Positions 8,959 to 18,281 are shown, counted from the first letter of the stretch. The stretch is 64,000 nt of DNA from CBDIBC01 sp965276635 (GCA_965276635.1 CBDIBC010000002.1:186001-250000), one strand, 5' to 3'. A program made the numbers and translations. The notes: generated from the letters alone by a model not told the origin.

Positions 8959-9680
8959 AGCGGTGGCCACCCGAACTGGGCGAAGCGAGCCTGGAGCGGG
9001 ACGAACAGCGTCTTCCAGACGCCGGTCACGAACAGGACGCCGACGGCGACGAGTAGAAGACCGCCGGCAATCTCGATGGCGCGTCCCCGGCGACGCAGCC
9101 AGGTCAGCGAACTGCGGGCCTGCGAGAAGCCGACGGCGAGAGCCAGGAACGGGACGCCCAGGCCGAGCGAGTACAGGGCGAGAAGACCAGCCCCGGAGAA
9201 GACGGTTCCGCTGGCACTGGCGACCGCCAGGATGGTGGCCAGCACGGGGCCGATGCATGGCGTCCAGCCGAAGGCGAAGGCCATGCCGAGCGGGAACGCG
9301 CCTCTCGGTCCCTGCGGGAGCCGGGAGAGGTCGAGGCGGCGCTCTCGGGCCAGGAACGGGACGCGGAGCAGGCCTGCCGATGCCAAGCCGAGGGCGATGA
9401 TGAACACTCCGGCAATGTCGAGGATGACCGGTAGGTGCCGCAACAAGAGCGAGCCGATCAGCGTCGACGAGGCACCGAGGGCGGTGAACACGACAGTGAA
9501 GCCGGCCACGAACGCCCCCGAGGAACGGAGCACCAGTGGGGTGGTGCGCCCTTGGCCCAGCTCGGAGATCGGCAGGCCAGACACGTAGGACAGGTAGCTG
9601 GGAATGAGCGGCAGGGCGCACGGGGACGTGAACGAGATGATCCCGGCCACGATGGCGAACAGCGGCAGCAGCGGTGACAT
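8955..9680 (-). CDS. ccdA: CcdA-type thiol-disulfide electron transporter
   Basis: A 241-residue protein with six predicted transmembrane helices. The two redox cysteines lie in SFTSPCALPLIPSYLSY (C21, helix 1) and FGWTPCIGPVLA (helix 4), the diagnostic CcdA pair. CcdA moves reducing power from cytoplasmic thioredoxin across the membrane to proteins such as ResA/TlpA, here encoded with a 4-bp overlap downstream. It starts at the ATG at 9680. The neighbourhood (SCO1-like protein, multicopper oxidase) suggests service to copper-protein or cytochrome maturation. Confidence 0.93.
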   Translation of the reverse strand: MSPLLPLFAIVAGIISFTSPCALPLIPSYLSYVSGLPISELGQGRTTPLVLRSSGAFVAGFTVVFTALGASSTLIGSLLLRHLPVILDIAGVFIIALGLASAGLLRVPFLARERRLDLSRLPQGPRGAFPLGMAFAFGWTPCIGPVLATILAVASASGTVFSGAGLLALYSLGLGVPFLALAVGFSQARSSLTWLRRRGRAIEIAGGLLLVAVGVLFVTGVWKTLFVPLQARFAQFGWPPL

Positions 9681-9730
9681 GGCGGCGGACTAGTTGCCGA
9701 CGCCGGCGCCCCGGCGGTGAAGCGGGCGAG

Positions 9731-10207
9731 TCATGCAGCCATGAGGAAGTACCAGTTCGGCAATCGGTTGAGACCCTGGCGTCGGTTGAAGTCTTCGACG
9801 GCGGCCGTGGGGGCTGCCTTGGCGTCGGCGTTGACGCCCACGAACGCTACCCGCGAACCTGATGCGCCGAGGTCTCGGACGGCGAGGAGGAGCTCTTGGG
9901 CGAGGACCGGGCATACCTCGGTGCGGCGAGAGTCGCCGAAGGCCAGCAGCACGGCCCGGCCGCTGAACGCCGACAGGGTGACTCGCGTCCCGTGCTGATC
10001 GGTGGGAGTGAATCCCGGGGCCGTGCGCCCGGGCAACTCGGACAGGCCCATGAGCTGCGCCAAGCCGGTTGGCGTTGTCGCGCCGGTGTGGGTGCGCGCG
10101 TAGAGGTAGGTGTTGGCGACAATGGAGACCACGAGGGCCACCGTGAAGGGCAGTACTCCGAAGGTGAGCCACCGGGGCAGGAATGGCCTGGGGGCGGGCG
10201 CGCTCAT
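9731..10207 (-). CDS. SCO1/SenC-like redoxin, membrane anchored
   Basis: About 158 residues from the ATG at 10207. A TTG at 10234 is possible, but it would sit only 4 bp from the operator-like dyad at 10239. An N-terminal transmembrane helix (LTFGVLPFTVALVVSIVANTYLY) precedes a thioredoxin-like fold with GRTAPGFTPTDQHG, FSGRAVLLAFGDS, TEVCPVL and FVGVNADA. SCO proteins deliver copper to the CuA site of cytochrome oxidase through CxxxC. Here only one cysteine (EVCP) is present at that place, with Arg/Thr replacing the first one. The copper-binding role is therefore doubtful, and it may be a thiol peroxidase-like or reductase variant. The gene leads the ccdA-tlpA unit. Confidence 0.75.
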   Translation of the reverse strand: MSAPAPRPFLPRWLTFGVLPFTVALVVSIVANTYLYARTHTGATTPTGLAQLMGLSELPGRTAPGFTPTDQHGTRVTLSAFSGRAVLLAFGDSRRTEVCPVLAQELLLAVRDLGASGSRVAFVGVNADAKAAPTAAVEDFNRRQGLNRLPNWYFLMAA

Positions 10208-10238
10208 CTCCAAGTCGCCGTCCACGCCGATCAAAACT

Positions 10239-10253
10239 AGTACACACTGTCGT
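10239..10253. promoter_or_regulatory. Degenerate BlaI-type dyad AGTAC-ACACT-GTCGT
   Basis: It has the same geometry as five other sites in the window (ACTAC-N5-GTAGT) with one mismatch in each arm. It lies 32 bp upstream of the ATG at 10207 of the SCO1-ccdA-tlpA unit and downstream of the multicopper oxidase stop. It is the weakest of the six sites. Confidence 0.45.
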
Positions 10254-10267
10254 AGATGCCTCGACGC

Positions 10268-11749
10268 TCAGGTGCGGTAGCAGATGGTGGTGGCCATACC
10301 CATGGCTTGGTGGTAGGTGTTGTGGCAGTGGAACATCCACTGCCCGGGGTTGTCGGCGTCGAAGTCGATGACCGTGGTCTGGCCGGGCAGGACGTTGATG
10401 GTGTCCTTGCGGGCACCGGCGAGGCCGGCGAGCGCGAAGGTGTGACCGTGGAGGTGCATGGGGTGCCACATGGGGCTGCGGTTGCGCATGCCCAGCCGGA
10501 CGCGGTCGCCTTGGCGGACGTCGAGGTGGTTGGCATCGCCAGCAAGGCCCCAGCTGTAGCGGCCCATGTTGCCCACCAGGTCGACGGTGTAGTTTCTTGT
10601 GGGCTGCCGAGCGGGCAGTGCGGTCCCGGCGGTGGGGCGGAGTTGACGGTAGGTGAGGAGTCGACCGTCGAGCTCGCCGGGACGGGCCGCAGTTGGTGGA
10701 GCGGCGCTCACCGAGGAGTCGTTGGTCCGTAGCACGCCTGCGGCGTTGCCGCCTTTGCCTTCGGCGCTGGCGTAGACAGGCCAGGCACCGGAGCGGGCGG
10801 TGAGAGTGATGTCGTAGCGTTCGCCCATCCCGAGCACCACAGTGTCGACATTAGTCGGCTGGACGGGGCGCCCGTCGGCGTGGGTGACGGTGAGGGCGTG
10901 GCCTCCCACGGCGAAGCGGTAGGCGGTGTCGGAGCCGGCGTTGATGACCCGCAACCGCACCCGGCCGCCGGCAGGCGCGCCGATGGTGACTCGGTCGGCC
11001 GGCGGTCTCCCGTTGATCAAGTGGAGCGGGTAGCTGACGTCTCCGGCGTCGCCGCCGAGCAGCGGCGAGGTCATGCCCCGCATCCCAGAGCTAGATGTCT
11101 TAGATCCCATGCCGCCCATCGACCCTATCGCGCCCATGGAGCCGCGGAGATCGGCGAGGGCCTGATCCGGTGTACCGGCGACGCCGTCGATCCAGTCGTC
11201 GATGACGATGACCTGGTCGACGTCCACGCCCGGGTCGGTGGGGTCCTCGACGATGAGCGGCCCGTACAGGCCACGGTCGAGCTGGAGGCCTTGGTGGGAG
11301 TGGTACCAGTAAGTTCCGGCGTCGGGGACGACGAAGTGGTAGCGGAAGTGGCCTCCGGGTGCGATGGCCGGCTGGGTGATGCCGGGGACCCCGTCGAATG
11401 CGTTGTCGATGGCCAGGCCGTGCCAGTGGACGCTGGTCGGTGCGGGGAGCTGGTTGACGACGGTGACGTCGAGGCGGTCGCCGGGGCGCACCCGGATCTC
11501 GGGGCCGGCCAGAGTGGGCTGGTAGGCCCACGTGGCAGCGGTCCGGCCGGCTAGGTCGACGGTGACTGGGCGTGGGGTCAGCATGAGAGCGGTGCTGCGT
11601 CCGGTGCCATGTCGGGCCGCCTCCACGGCTGCCACCTGGCGGCCCTGGGGCCCGATTGCCGTTGACGTGGCCGTGGTGCCGCAGGCGGCAAGGGCGGCGG
11701 TGGCTGCGGCGCCACCGGCGGCGGCAAGCAGCTGCCGACGGGTGAGCAC
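10268..11749 (-). CDS. Secreted multicopper oxidase (Tat signal)
   Basis: About 493 residues from the GTG at 11749; an upstream extension to 11839 lacks signal character. The N-terminus TRRQLLAAAGG is a twin-arginine motif followed by an Ala-rich core and LAAC, so the mature protein may be a lipoprotein. All four copper motifs are visible: HWHGLA, YWYHSHQG, HPMHLHGH and the C-terminal HCHNTYHQAMGM, giving T1, T2 and T3 copper ligands. A Met/Gly/Ser-rich insertion (GSMGAIGSMGGMGSK) in the second domain resembles the Met-rich copper-binding segments of CueO-like cuprous oxidases. Its neighbours, SCO1-like and DUF6153 proteins, point to copper handling in the envelope. Confidence 0.93.
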   Translation of the reverse strand: MLTRRQLLAAAGGAAATAALAACGTTATSTAIGPQGRQVAAVEAARHGTGRSTALMLTPRPVTVDLAGRTAATWAYQPTLAGPEIRVRPGDRLDVTVVNQLPAPTSVHWHGLAIDNAFDGVPGITQPAIAPGGHFRYHFVVPDAGTYWYHSHQGLQLDRGLYGPLIVEDPTDPGVDVDQVIVIDDWIDGVAGTPDQALADLRGSMGAIGSMGGMGSKTSSSGMRGMTSPLLGGDAGDVSYPLHLINGRPPADRVTIGAPAGGRVRLRVINAGSDTAYRFAVGGHALTVTHADGRPVQPTNVDTVVLGMGERYDITLTARSGAWPVYASAEGKGGNAAGVLRTNDSSVSAAPPTAARPGELDGRLLTYRQLRPTAGTALPARQPTRNYTVDLVGNMGRYSWGLAGDANHLDVRQGDRVRLGMRNRSPMWHPMHLHGHTFALAGLAGARKDTINVLPGQTTVIDFDADNPGQWMFHCHNTYHQAMGMATTICYRT

Positions 11750-11858
11750 GGCGTCGGCCGGGTAGTGAGCTTCGCGATTCGTGGTGTGTGCCTTTCTCGA
11801 TGGCACCCTGGTAAGGTGCCGCGGGACGTCGGGTCCCAACCGGGTCTGCCGTTGTGGC

Positions 11859-12278
11859 TCAGGTCCTCGAGATGCACATGACGGTGAGAGGCGACGGGCG
11901 CGGCGGCGGAAGCCCGGTCACCCACTGGGCTCGGCGGGGCGACGGTGCGGCGTTCGACCCGGCTCCTATGGCGGCAGCTCCGGCGAGCAGAGTGCCTGGC
12001 GCAGACCAGGCGGCGGAGGCGTGGCGTGGCGGGGGCGGAACGCAGGTAGCAACGTGCGCGGGCATCGAGACGCCTCCCGCAGGAGGCTCGACGTGAATCA
12101 GGTGGGCGGCGACGGCGACGTGATCAGCCGCGGCGGATGCACAGACGGACGGCATGGGGCCGAGCTCGTGCATCACGAGCAGCCCTGACACGACACCACC
12201 GATCGGCAGGGTGGTCGCCGCCCGCCGTGCCCGAACGAGCCAGTGGGGCCGCCATGGGGTGAGCACGCTGGGAGTCAC
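11859..12278 (-). CDS. DUF6153-family membrane protein
   Basis: A 139-residue protein. The GTG at 12278 follows the nuoN stop by one base (TAAGGTG), and an AAGGGG ribosome site lies inside the nuoN end, so translation looks coupled. One hydrophobic helix (TTLPIGGVVSGLLVMHELGP) is followed by a His/Cys/Met-containing middle and the closing segment SPLTVMCISRT. This layout, with MHxLGP and a terminal CxSR, is what I recognise as DUF6153, found in actinomycetes beside copper genes. Function unknown. Placement between the nuo genes and the multicopper oxidase supports a copper/respiration context. Confidence 0.6.
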   Translation of the reverse strand: MTPSVLTPWRPHWLVRARRAATTLPIGGVVSGLLVMHELGPMPSVCASAAADHVAVAAHLIHVEPPAGGVSMPAHVATCVPPPPRHASAAWSAPGTLLAGAAAIGAGSNAAPSPRRAQWVTGLPPPRPSPLTVMCISRT

Positions 12279-12279
12279 C

Positions 12280-13750
12280 TTACCCCTTCGGGGTATCGAG
12301 GCGCGTGCGGCCGAACGCACCAACATCAGGGTAGAAGGAGTCCGCCGCCGAGGGGGCGGCTCCGGCGGCGAGGCCGAGGGCGAGCGACGCCAGGGCGGCG
12401 CTGTAGGCGGCGGCTGCGCTCCACGTCCCGGCGGCCGCAAGAGGCGCCGGGTCGGTGGAGGCCGGGGCGCGGAGGAATGTGGGGGCGAGCCAGCACAAGT
12501 AGTAGTAGAGGCTGGCCACAGTGTTGACGGCGGCGAGAACGGCCAGCCAGGTGTAGCCGCCGTCGATGGTGGCAGTGAAGATCTCCAGCTTGCCGATGAA
12601 CACGGCGGTGCGCGGGGTGCCGACCAGGCCCAGGAGGCAGACGACGAGAACAGCGGCGAGGGCGGGGTGGCGGCGGGCCATGCCACGGTAGTCGCCGACG
12701 GTGTGCGCCGCGGGAAGCTCGGCGACGACGGCGAATGCGCCCAGGTTGGTGACGGCGTAGGCGGCTAGGTAGTACCACAGAGCCCGCTGGGCTAGTTCGG
12801 AGCGTCCGGCCACAGTGACGGCCATGAGCAGGTAGCCGACCTGGCTGACGGTGGGGTAGGCCAAGAGTCGTTTGACGCTCGTCTGCTGGAAGGCCGCCAG
12901 GTTGCCGAGGGTCATCGATGCGGCGGCGAGGATGGCGGCGAGCAGCGCCCAGTCGACGCCGTGGGCGGGGAGGGCCTCAGTAACGAGCGCCAGGCGGCAC
13001 CGAGACCGCCGATCTTGGGGATGGTGCTGACGAAGGCGGCGGCGGGGGTGGAGGTGCCGTCGACGGCGTCGGGCACCCAGAACTGGGCGGGCACCCCACC
13101 GATCTTGAACAGCAGACCAGCGGCCACGGCGACCACTCCGAAGGCCACCGCGGCGTGGGGGGCGTGGCCCAGGGCACGCTGCAGCCCCGGGTAGGCGCTG
13201 GTGCCGGGGACGCCGACGAGGACGGTGATCCCGGTGAGCATGACCACGCCGAGCAGAGCCCCGACCAGGTAGTACTTGAGGGCGGCCTCCGTGCCGAGTG
13301 GGTCGCACAGCAGGCCGACCAGCCCGTAGCTGGGGACACTGGTGAGTAGGTAGGCGGCGAAGAGGGTGAGCAGATCATCGGCGCCAACCAGAGCGATCGC
13401 CCCGGCCGGGCGAGAAGGACCAGCACGTAGAACTCTGTTTCGTGGCGGTGACTGCCGATGGTGTCGACCGAAAGGCACACGACGAGCAGGGTGGCGGCGA
13501 TCACCACGATCCGGGTGGCATTGGTGGCCGGGTCCACCGCGTAGCTGCCGCCGAAGACCCGCCGGCAGGAGCCGAGCATGGCGATCGCAGTGAAGGCCAG
13601 GCCGACCAGGCAAGCGAGCGCAGCCACGACCCGCACCACCCACTGACGCGTCCGGGGCAGCCAACCCCCGGCCAGCAGCCCGACGACCGCGGCCGCGACC
13701 AAGGCGATCTCAGGGATCAGGGCGGCGGGGTCCTCGTTCATCCCGGGCAT
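12280..13750 (-). pseudogene. nuoN: NuoN-like proton-pumping subunit, two frameshifts
   Basis: Three frames join to one NuoN. From the ATG at 13750 the first frame covers helices 1-4 (MPGMNEDPAALIPEIALV to EFYVLVLLA). After a shift near 13400-13420 the second supplies GAIALVGADDLLTLFAAYLL, EAALKYYLVGALL and LLFKIGGVPAQFWVPDAVDG. After a second shift near 12975-12990 the third gives DWALLAAILAAASMTLGN, SVKRLLAYPTVSQVGYLL and the C-terminal helices. Each piece is collinear with NuoN (antiporter-like complex I subunit), and Lys in LKYYLVGA and KIGGVP is retained. The gene is therefore either recently broken or carries two consensus errors. Confidence 0.8.
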
Positions 13751-13770
13751 CCGACTTTACCGGCCTCCGA

Positions 13771-15258
13771 TCATCGGGCCACCAGCCCGACCAGATGACG
13801 GGAGGCCGGCTCAATGACGTCGAGGAGGAACCGGGGGGCGATGCCGATGACTGCCGAGGCCACGAGGAGCGGCGCGACGGAGGTGGCTTCGATGACCGTG
13901 ATCTCGGCGAAGCCCTTCTGGGCGCCGGGGCCGCCGGGAAGGATCAGTGGGCCGGCGAGCATGCGCTGGAGGGCGCGGAGGAACAGGCCGGCGGTGACGA
14001 CGATGGCGAGCACGGCGACAGCGGTGGCGGCCACCTGGGAGGCCAGGCTGCCGGTGAAGACCTGGAACTCGGCCACGAACCCGGAGAACCCAGGGATGCC
14101 GATCGACGCGAAGGCGGCGACGGCGGTGAGCCCTGCGAAGCCGGGGGCCGCCCGGGCCAGCCCGGAGTGGGCGCCGATGTCGTAGCTGCCGGTGCGGTCC
14201 CACAGGACTCCCGACAGCAGGAACAAGGCACCGGTGATCAGCCCGTGGGAGACCATCTGGGTGACCGCCCCGGTGACGGCCAGAGATCGGGCTTGGGCGT
14301 CGGTGCCGGCTTGGACACCGGCGGCGCCGACGCCCAGGATGACGTAGCCCATGTGGTTGACGCTGGTGTAGGCGATCATCCGCTTGAGGTTGGGCTGCGC
14401 CAACGCCACCAGCGCTCCGTAGATGGCGCTGACGGCGCCAACGACGATGAACACCAGTGCGTAGCGCCGCCACGCTCCGGGCAGGAGGGGCATGGCGATG
14501 CGCACGAAGCCGTAGGTGCCCATCTTGAGCAGCACCCCGGCCAGGATGGCCGACCCGGTGGCGGGGGCATCGGTGTGGGCTGGGGGCAGCCACGTGTGGA
14601 ACGGCACCGTCGGGGTCTTGATGGCCAACCCCACCCCGATGGCGGCAAGGACCAAGCCGGCGTAGAGCCCCCGACCGGCGAGCGGGTTCGCCTGGGTCAA
14701 GGCGACGATGTCAAAGGTGTGCGGGGTGGCGGCCAGGTACAGCCCGATGAATCCGAGCAGGAGCGCCAGCGACCCGACGAAGGTGAACAGGAAGAACTTC
14801 AACGCAGCAGCCCGGGCCTGCTCGCCGTGGCCCCAACCGGCGATCACGAAGTACATGCCGACGATGGACAGGTCGAAGTACACGAAGAACAAGATGAGGT
14901 CCAGGGCGACGAACAGGCCGATGCAGACGGTCTCCAGCCCGAGGAACAGGCAGACGTAGGCTCGGGGGCGCCGTGTCTCGCGGAGAGAGTAGATGGCGCA
15001 GGCCAGGAACAGTCCCGAGGTCAGGGCGACCAGCGGCAGGGACAGGCCGTCGACGCCGACGTGGTAGCCGACGCCGGCGGAGGGGATCCACCGCAGGTTC
15101 TCGTCGAACTGGATGCCACCCTGAGAGCGGTAGCCGATCCAGGCCGCGATTACCACGGCCAGATCGGTCCGGGTGAACACCCGGCCCGACATCCGCCCGG
15201 GAAGGGCGCCCAGGATGACGGCTGCGATTGCGGGCAGGAAGGTGATCAGGCTCAGCAC
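13771..15258 (-). CDS. nuoM: NuoM-like proton-pumping subunit
   Basis: A 495-residue protein with about 14 transmembrane helices, intact. The GTG at 15258 is chosen because it lies 4 bp after the nuoL stop with an AGGTGA ribosome site; longer frames upstream are nuoL sequence. Motifs include VGVDGLSLPLV, TVPFHTWLPPAHTDAPATGS, LLKMGTYGFVRI, QPNLKRMIAYTSVNHMGYV and SGFVAEFQVF. The key glutamate of canonical NuoM helix 5 is Asp here (D129 in VYFDLSIVGMYFVI). Complex I pumping subunits work only with the NuoB-NuoI core, which is absent from this cluster. The product may work in another ion-translocating assembly or be a relic. Confidence 0.92.
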   Translation of the reverse strand: MLSLITFLPAIAAVILGALPGRMSGRVFTRTDLAVVIAAWIGYRSQGGIQFDENLRWIPSAGVGYHVGVDGLSLPLVALTSGLFLACAIYSLRETRRPRAYVCLFLGLETVCIGLFVALDLILFFVYFDLSIVGMYFVIAGWGHGEQARAAALKFFLFTFVGSLALLLGFIGLYLAATPHTFDIVALTQANPLAGRGLYAGLVLAAIGVGLAIKTPTVPFHTWLPPAHTDAPATGSAILAGVLLKMGTYGFVRIAMPLLPGAWRRYALVFIVVGAVSAIYGALVALAQPNLKRMIAYTSVNHMGYVILGVGAAGVQAGTDAQARSLAVTGAVTQMVSHGLITGALFLLSGVLWDRTGSYDIGAHSGLARAAPGFAGLTAVAAFASIGIPGFSGFVAEFQVFTGSLASQVAATAVAVLAIVVTAGLFLRALQRMLAGPLILPGGPGAQKGFAEITVIEATSVAPLLVASAVIGIAPRFLLDVIEPASRHLVGLVAR

Positions 15259-15262
15259 GACG

Positions 15263-17004
15263 TCACCTGACCAGCACCACCACGGCGAGCACCACGGCCG
15301 ACTGGGCGTAGTACTGGTGCAACTGGCCGGTCTGCGGGCGCCGGGCCAACCCACCCAGCCGCCGGGTTCCCGTCGCCACCGCAGTCACCACGTCGTCGAC
15401 GCTGACCTCGCCGACGCGCGCGACGAGGTGAGCCATCCCGAGCGCGACCGCGCCCACCTGGCGGACGGCGCCGTCCACGACGACGTCGTCGAATCGGGCC
15501 AGGACCGTGGCGACGCGCAGGGTCGGGTCTATCACCGCCAGGTGGGCGGCGGCCTCCAGGCCCAGCCACGCACCCAACGCCGAGGTGACCGAGCCGGGGA
15601 CCCGGACGCGGCCGGCGAGCCGCCAAGTCGCCTCGCCGGCGACGACGGCCAGCCCGACGGACAGGCCCAGCGCCCACCCGGTCCGGGTTCGCCCCGGGCG
15701 CCGACGACCCGATCGAATGCCGCCCCCGCGCCGGGCAGGACGAGGATCCCGAACCCGGCTGCGGCGACGGCAAGGGGCAGGAGCGGGGCGCCCATGGCCG
15801 GCCCCACCTGTCGGGTGCCGGCCTGCTCGGTTTCGTAGCCCGCCTCGACGCCGGCGGGAGCTGGGAGCCAGACCAGGCGGGCAGCCCGGGTGCTGTACAC
15901 GGCCGAGATGACAGCGGCGGCCAGCCAGGCGGCCAGGACGGCGTCCTTGGTGGCCCACAACGACAGCGGGGGGATGCCGGCGAGGGTCAGCGCCCCGGCG
16001 GTGAACGTGACGCCTACCAGGCGGTAGCGCCGGGCGCCCCCGGGCCAGCGCAGCCAGCTATTTGGTGCCGAGCGCGCTCAGCCAGGCGCCCGCTGGCAGG
16101 AACAGAAGGCTCTTGGTGGCCGCGTGGGCGACGAGCTGGGCGGTGCCGGCGCCCACGCCGCCCACACCGGCGACGAGCACCATGAAGCCGATCTGGGCGC
16201 ACGTCGACGCGGCGAGGAGCTGCTTGAGGTCCCGCTGGGCGACAGCCACCAGCCCCAGGGCCACCGCAGTGGCGGCGCCCACCCAGGCCACCGTCGGCTG
16301 GGCCCAACCGGATGCTGCAAGGAGCGGTTCGAGGCGCAGCAGCAGGTAGGCGCCGGCGGCGACCATCGTCGCCGAGTGCAGAAGTGCCGACACCGGGCTG
16401 GGGCCTTCCATGGCCCGGGACAGCCAGAAGCTGAACGGCAGCTGCCGGACTTGCCGGACGCAGCCGCGATGACACCGGCGGCGACCAGGTCGAGCCACGG
16501 CGCCCCCAGTCTGGGCAGGGCATCGAGGCGGAGCGAGCCGACCCCACCGGCGATGGCCGCACCCCCGGCCAGATGAGGCCGACATCACCGGCCGAGTTGT
16601 CACGAAGGCCACGGTCCCCGTCTCCACTCGACGCCGGTCGTGCCACCAGAACCCGATCAGCGCCCAGCTGGCCGCCCCCATCACCTCCCAGCCCATCAAC
16701 AGCACAGCCAGGGTGGTAGCGGTGACGGTGACCAGCATGGCCCCGGCGAACAGCAGCATGATCCCGAAGAACCGGCTGCGGGCCTCCTCGGGTCCGAAGT
16801 CGCCGCCGGCGAAGACCAGCACGGCGGCGGTCACAGCGGCGACGGTGACCACGAGCACAGCCCGTCGACGGCGAACCCGGCCCGGACACCGGCGAACAAC
16901 GGTGCGTCGGCGCCCGGTCGCATCGCCGCCGCGACACTCGCCAGTCCGAGCGTCGCGCACCCAGCGCGCCGCACCCGCAGCGTCCGGCAGCCGGCTACTG
17001 CCAG
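15263..17004 (-). pseudogene. nuoL: NuoL-like subunit broken by at least six frameshifts
   Basis: Collinear NuoL pieces occur in alternating frames. The order is GADAPLFAGVRAGFAVDG (ends about 16863), then VLVVTVAAVTAAVLVFAGG to GTVAFVTTR (16860-16594), AGDVGL, and LDALPRLGAPWLDLVAAGV. Next come QLPFSFWLSRAMEGPSPVSA to WLSALGTK (16445-16061), FTAGALTLAGIPPLSLWATK to GAGAAFDRVV (about 16010-15690), and finally LSVGLAVVAGEATW to RRPQTGQLHQYYAQ, ending at 15263. The shifts are near 16860, 16590, 16540, 16450, 16060 and 15690. The start codon is missing because the N-terminus is fused to the preceding gene near 17000. No functional NuoL can be made from this sequence as given. Confidence 0.8.
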
Positions 17005-17687
17005 GAACCGACCCAAGCTGTCGAGTCGGCGGGCGGCGGTGAGCCGGGCCGACTGGGCGACGGTCACCGCCTCCCCCTGCGCAGCCCGCCACCACGGATC
17101 CGTCCAAAAGGAGGTCGCTCCCTTCGTCCCAACCGGTACCGCGTGGGCGCCCTGGATGACGTCTCCTTGCAGGGTGATCCGCAGCATCAATCCCGTCGGC
17201 CAGTCCGCCAGCACCGGACCCAAGGACAGATGAAGCTGGTCCAGCTTCAGGCCGTCACGGTCAGGACCCCGACCCGCCATCTCCAGGCCCGCTGACATGC
17301 GGATGTCTTCGTGCGTCCTTCGGTCAGCCTGCTCGCGGGGCCGCCCTTGCTGGCCGTCGCCGTGGCGAACCTCGGCGACGGCTTCGGGACGAAAGCTCGC
17401 GAGCTGACGCTGGGCGTCGTCGAGCGCTCCTGGTACGGCGGCCGGATGAGCGATCTGGGCGCGAGCTCGAGGAGCTGGTGTCTCGGCCCACACCTTCGCC
17501 ACCGCTGGCTTCAACGCCGAGGGGACGACTCCTGCGGTCACGACCATGTCAGCATCCGCCGGGCTGGCCACGATCGGCCAGCCTCGTCGCCGCACCTCGG
17601 TTTCGACCGCCAGACGAGCTCCGGTCCCGCCCGGACGGCGACCACCAGCACATGGGGTCGCCGGCTGGCCGACGCGAGGAGCCTCGT
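17005..17687 (-). pseudogene. NuoB/NuoD-like protein, frameshifted and fused to the NuoL remnant
   Basis: It starts just after the nuoA stop. A first frame reads ...RLLASASRRPHVLVVAVRAGP. After a shift near 17635 the frame continues as RLAVETEVRRRGWPIVASPA, DADMVVTAGVV, VWAETPAPRARAQI and then MAGRGPDRDGLKLDQLHLSL, LMLRITLQGDVIQ and SFWTDPWWRAA. The order resembles a NuoB-like half (no Fe-S cysteines visible) followed by a NuoD-like half, as in the variant nuo operons of some actinomycetes. At LDSLGRFLAVAG (about 17004-16990) the sequence passes directly into NuoL N-terminal sequence. That joint suggests a deletion that removed the end of this gene and NuoH to NuoK. Confidence 0.55.
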
Positions 17688-17689
17688 CG

Positions 17690-18043
17690 CTAGGCCCACC
17701 GCAATGCGCCCTCCCTCCAGGCGTAGGCCACACCGGCGAGCAGGACCGCCAAGAAGCTGAACATCTCGATCACCGCGCTGTCGCCCACGGCGGCCACCGC
17801 CCGGGTCCAGGGGTACATAAACACCATCTCCATGTCGAAAGCCAAGAACAGCATGGTCAGCGTGTACCAGCGCACATCGAAGCGGCTCAGCGCGTGTTCG
17901 CTGGGGAGTAGTCCCGACTCGAACGGCGCTGCCCGCAGCGGGTCGCGGACCACGGCAACCAGACGACTGGCCCCGTAGACGGCCACGACCCCTCCAATTG
18001 CGACCGCGCCCAGGGCCAGCACTGGAACGAAGTCGGAGCTCAA
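17690..18043 (-). CDS. nuoA: NuoA-like subunit
   Basis: A 117-residue intact protein with three transmembrane helices. NuoA hallmarks are present: PFESGLLPSEHALSRFDVRWY (the conserved E-G-P loop) and LTMLFLAFDMEMVFMYPW (helix 2 with Asp-Glu). NuoA forms part of the quinone-channel region of complex I together with NuoH and NuoD. It is the first gene of the minus-strand nuo unit. Two BlaI-type dyads (18211-18223 and 18243-18257) lie in the divergent promoter region shared with the Lgt-like gene. Confidence 0.95.
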   Translation of the reverse strand: MSSDFVPVLALGAVAIGGVVAVYGASRLVAVVRDPLRAAPFESGLLPSEHALSRFDVRWYTLTMLFLAFDMEMVFMYPWTRAVAAVGDSAVIEMFSFLAVLLAGVAYAWREGALRWA

Positions 18044-18210
18044 CGACTCAGACCACTCGGGTGAGGCTCGTTCGAACCGACAGACACGCGCACCGGCCGG
18101 CTACTCCCCGCAAGGTTTCTCGGTCATGCGTTAGCCACCGTGAGCATGGTCGAAGCGCACCGAGTCGGCTGCTGCGTCGCACGAACGGACTGTACACGGA
18201 CGTCGTTCCG

Positions 18211-18223
18211 CTACACGCTGTAG
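18211..18223. promoter_or_regulatory. BlaI-type dyad CTAC-ACGCT-GTAG
   Basis: Perfect inverted repeat CTACACGCTGTAG in the divergent nuoA / Lgt-like promoter region, 168 bp from the nuoA start and 59 bp from the Lgt-like TTG. It matches the window consensus ACTAC-N5-GTAGT in its inner eight arm bases. Confidence 0.65.
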
Positions 18224-18242
18224 GAGTTCATCCTGTAATCTA

Positions 18243-18257
18243 ACTACTCCCTGTAGT
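18243..18257. promoter_or_regulatory. BlaI-type dyad ACTAC-TCCCT-GTAGT
   Basis: Perfect 5-bp arms with a 5-bp spacer, 25 bp upstream of the Lgt-like start and 20 bp from the previous dyad. It would overlap the promoter core of that gene, as expected for a repressor site. Confidence 0.65.
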
Positions 18258-18281
18258 ACGTGAGAGGAACTCCTGACGCCC

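Noticed and set aside
8290..9621. A 443-codon frame that would make the TlpA protein much longer
   Set aside because: Its upstream half is out of frame with CcdA, which is clearly encoded there; the ATG at 8958 with a 4-bp overlap is the natural start.
13795..15270. A 491-codon plus-strand frame antisense to NuoM
   Set aside because: Its Gly/Asp/Glu-rich composition reflects the complement of a membrane protein gene; NuoM on the minus strand is clear.
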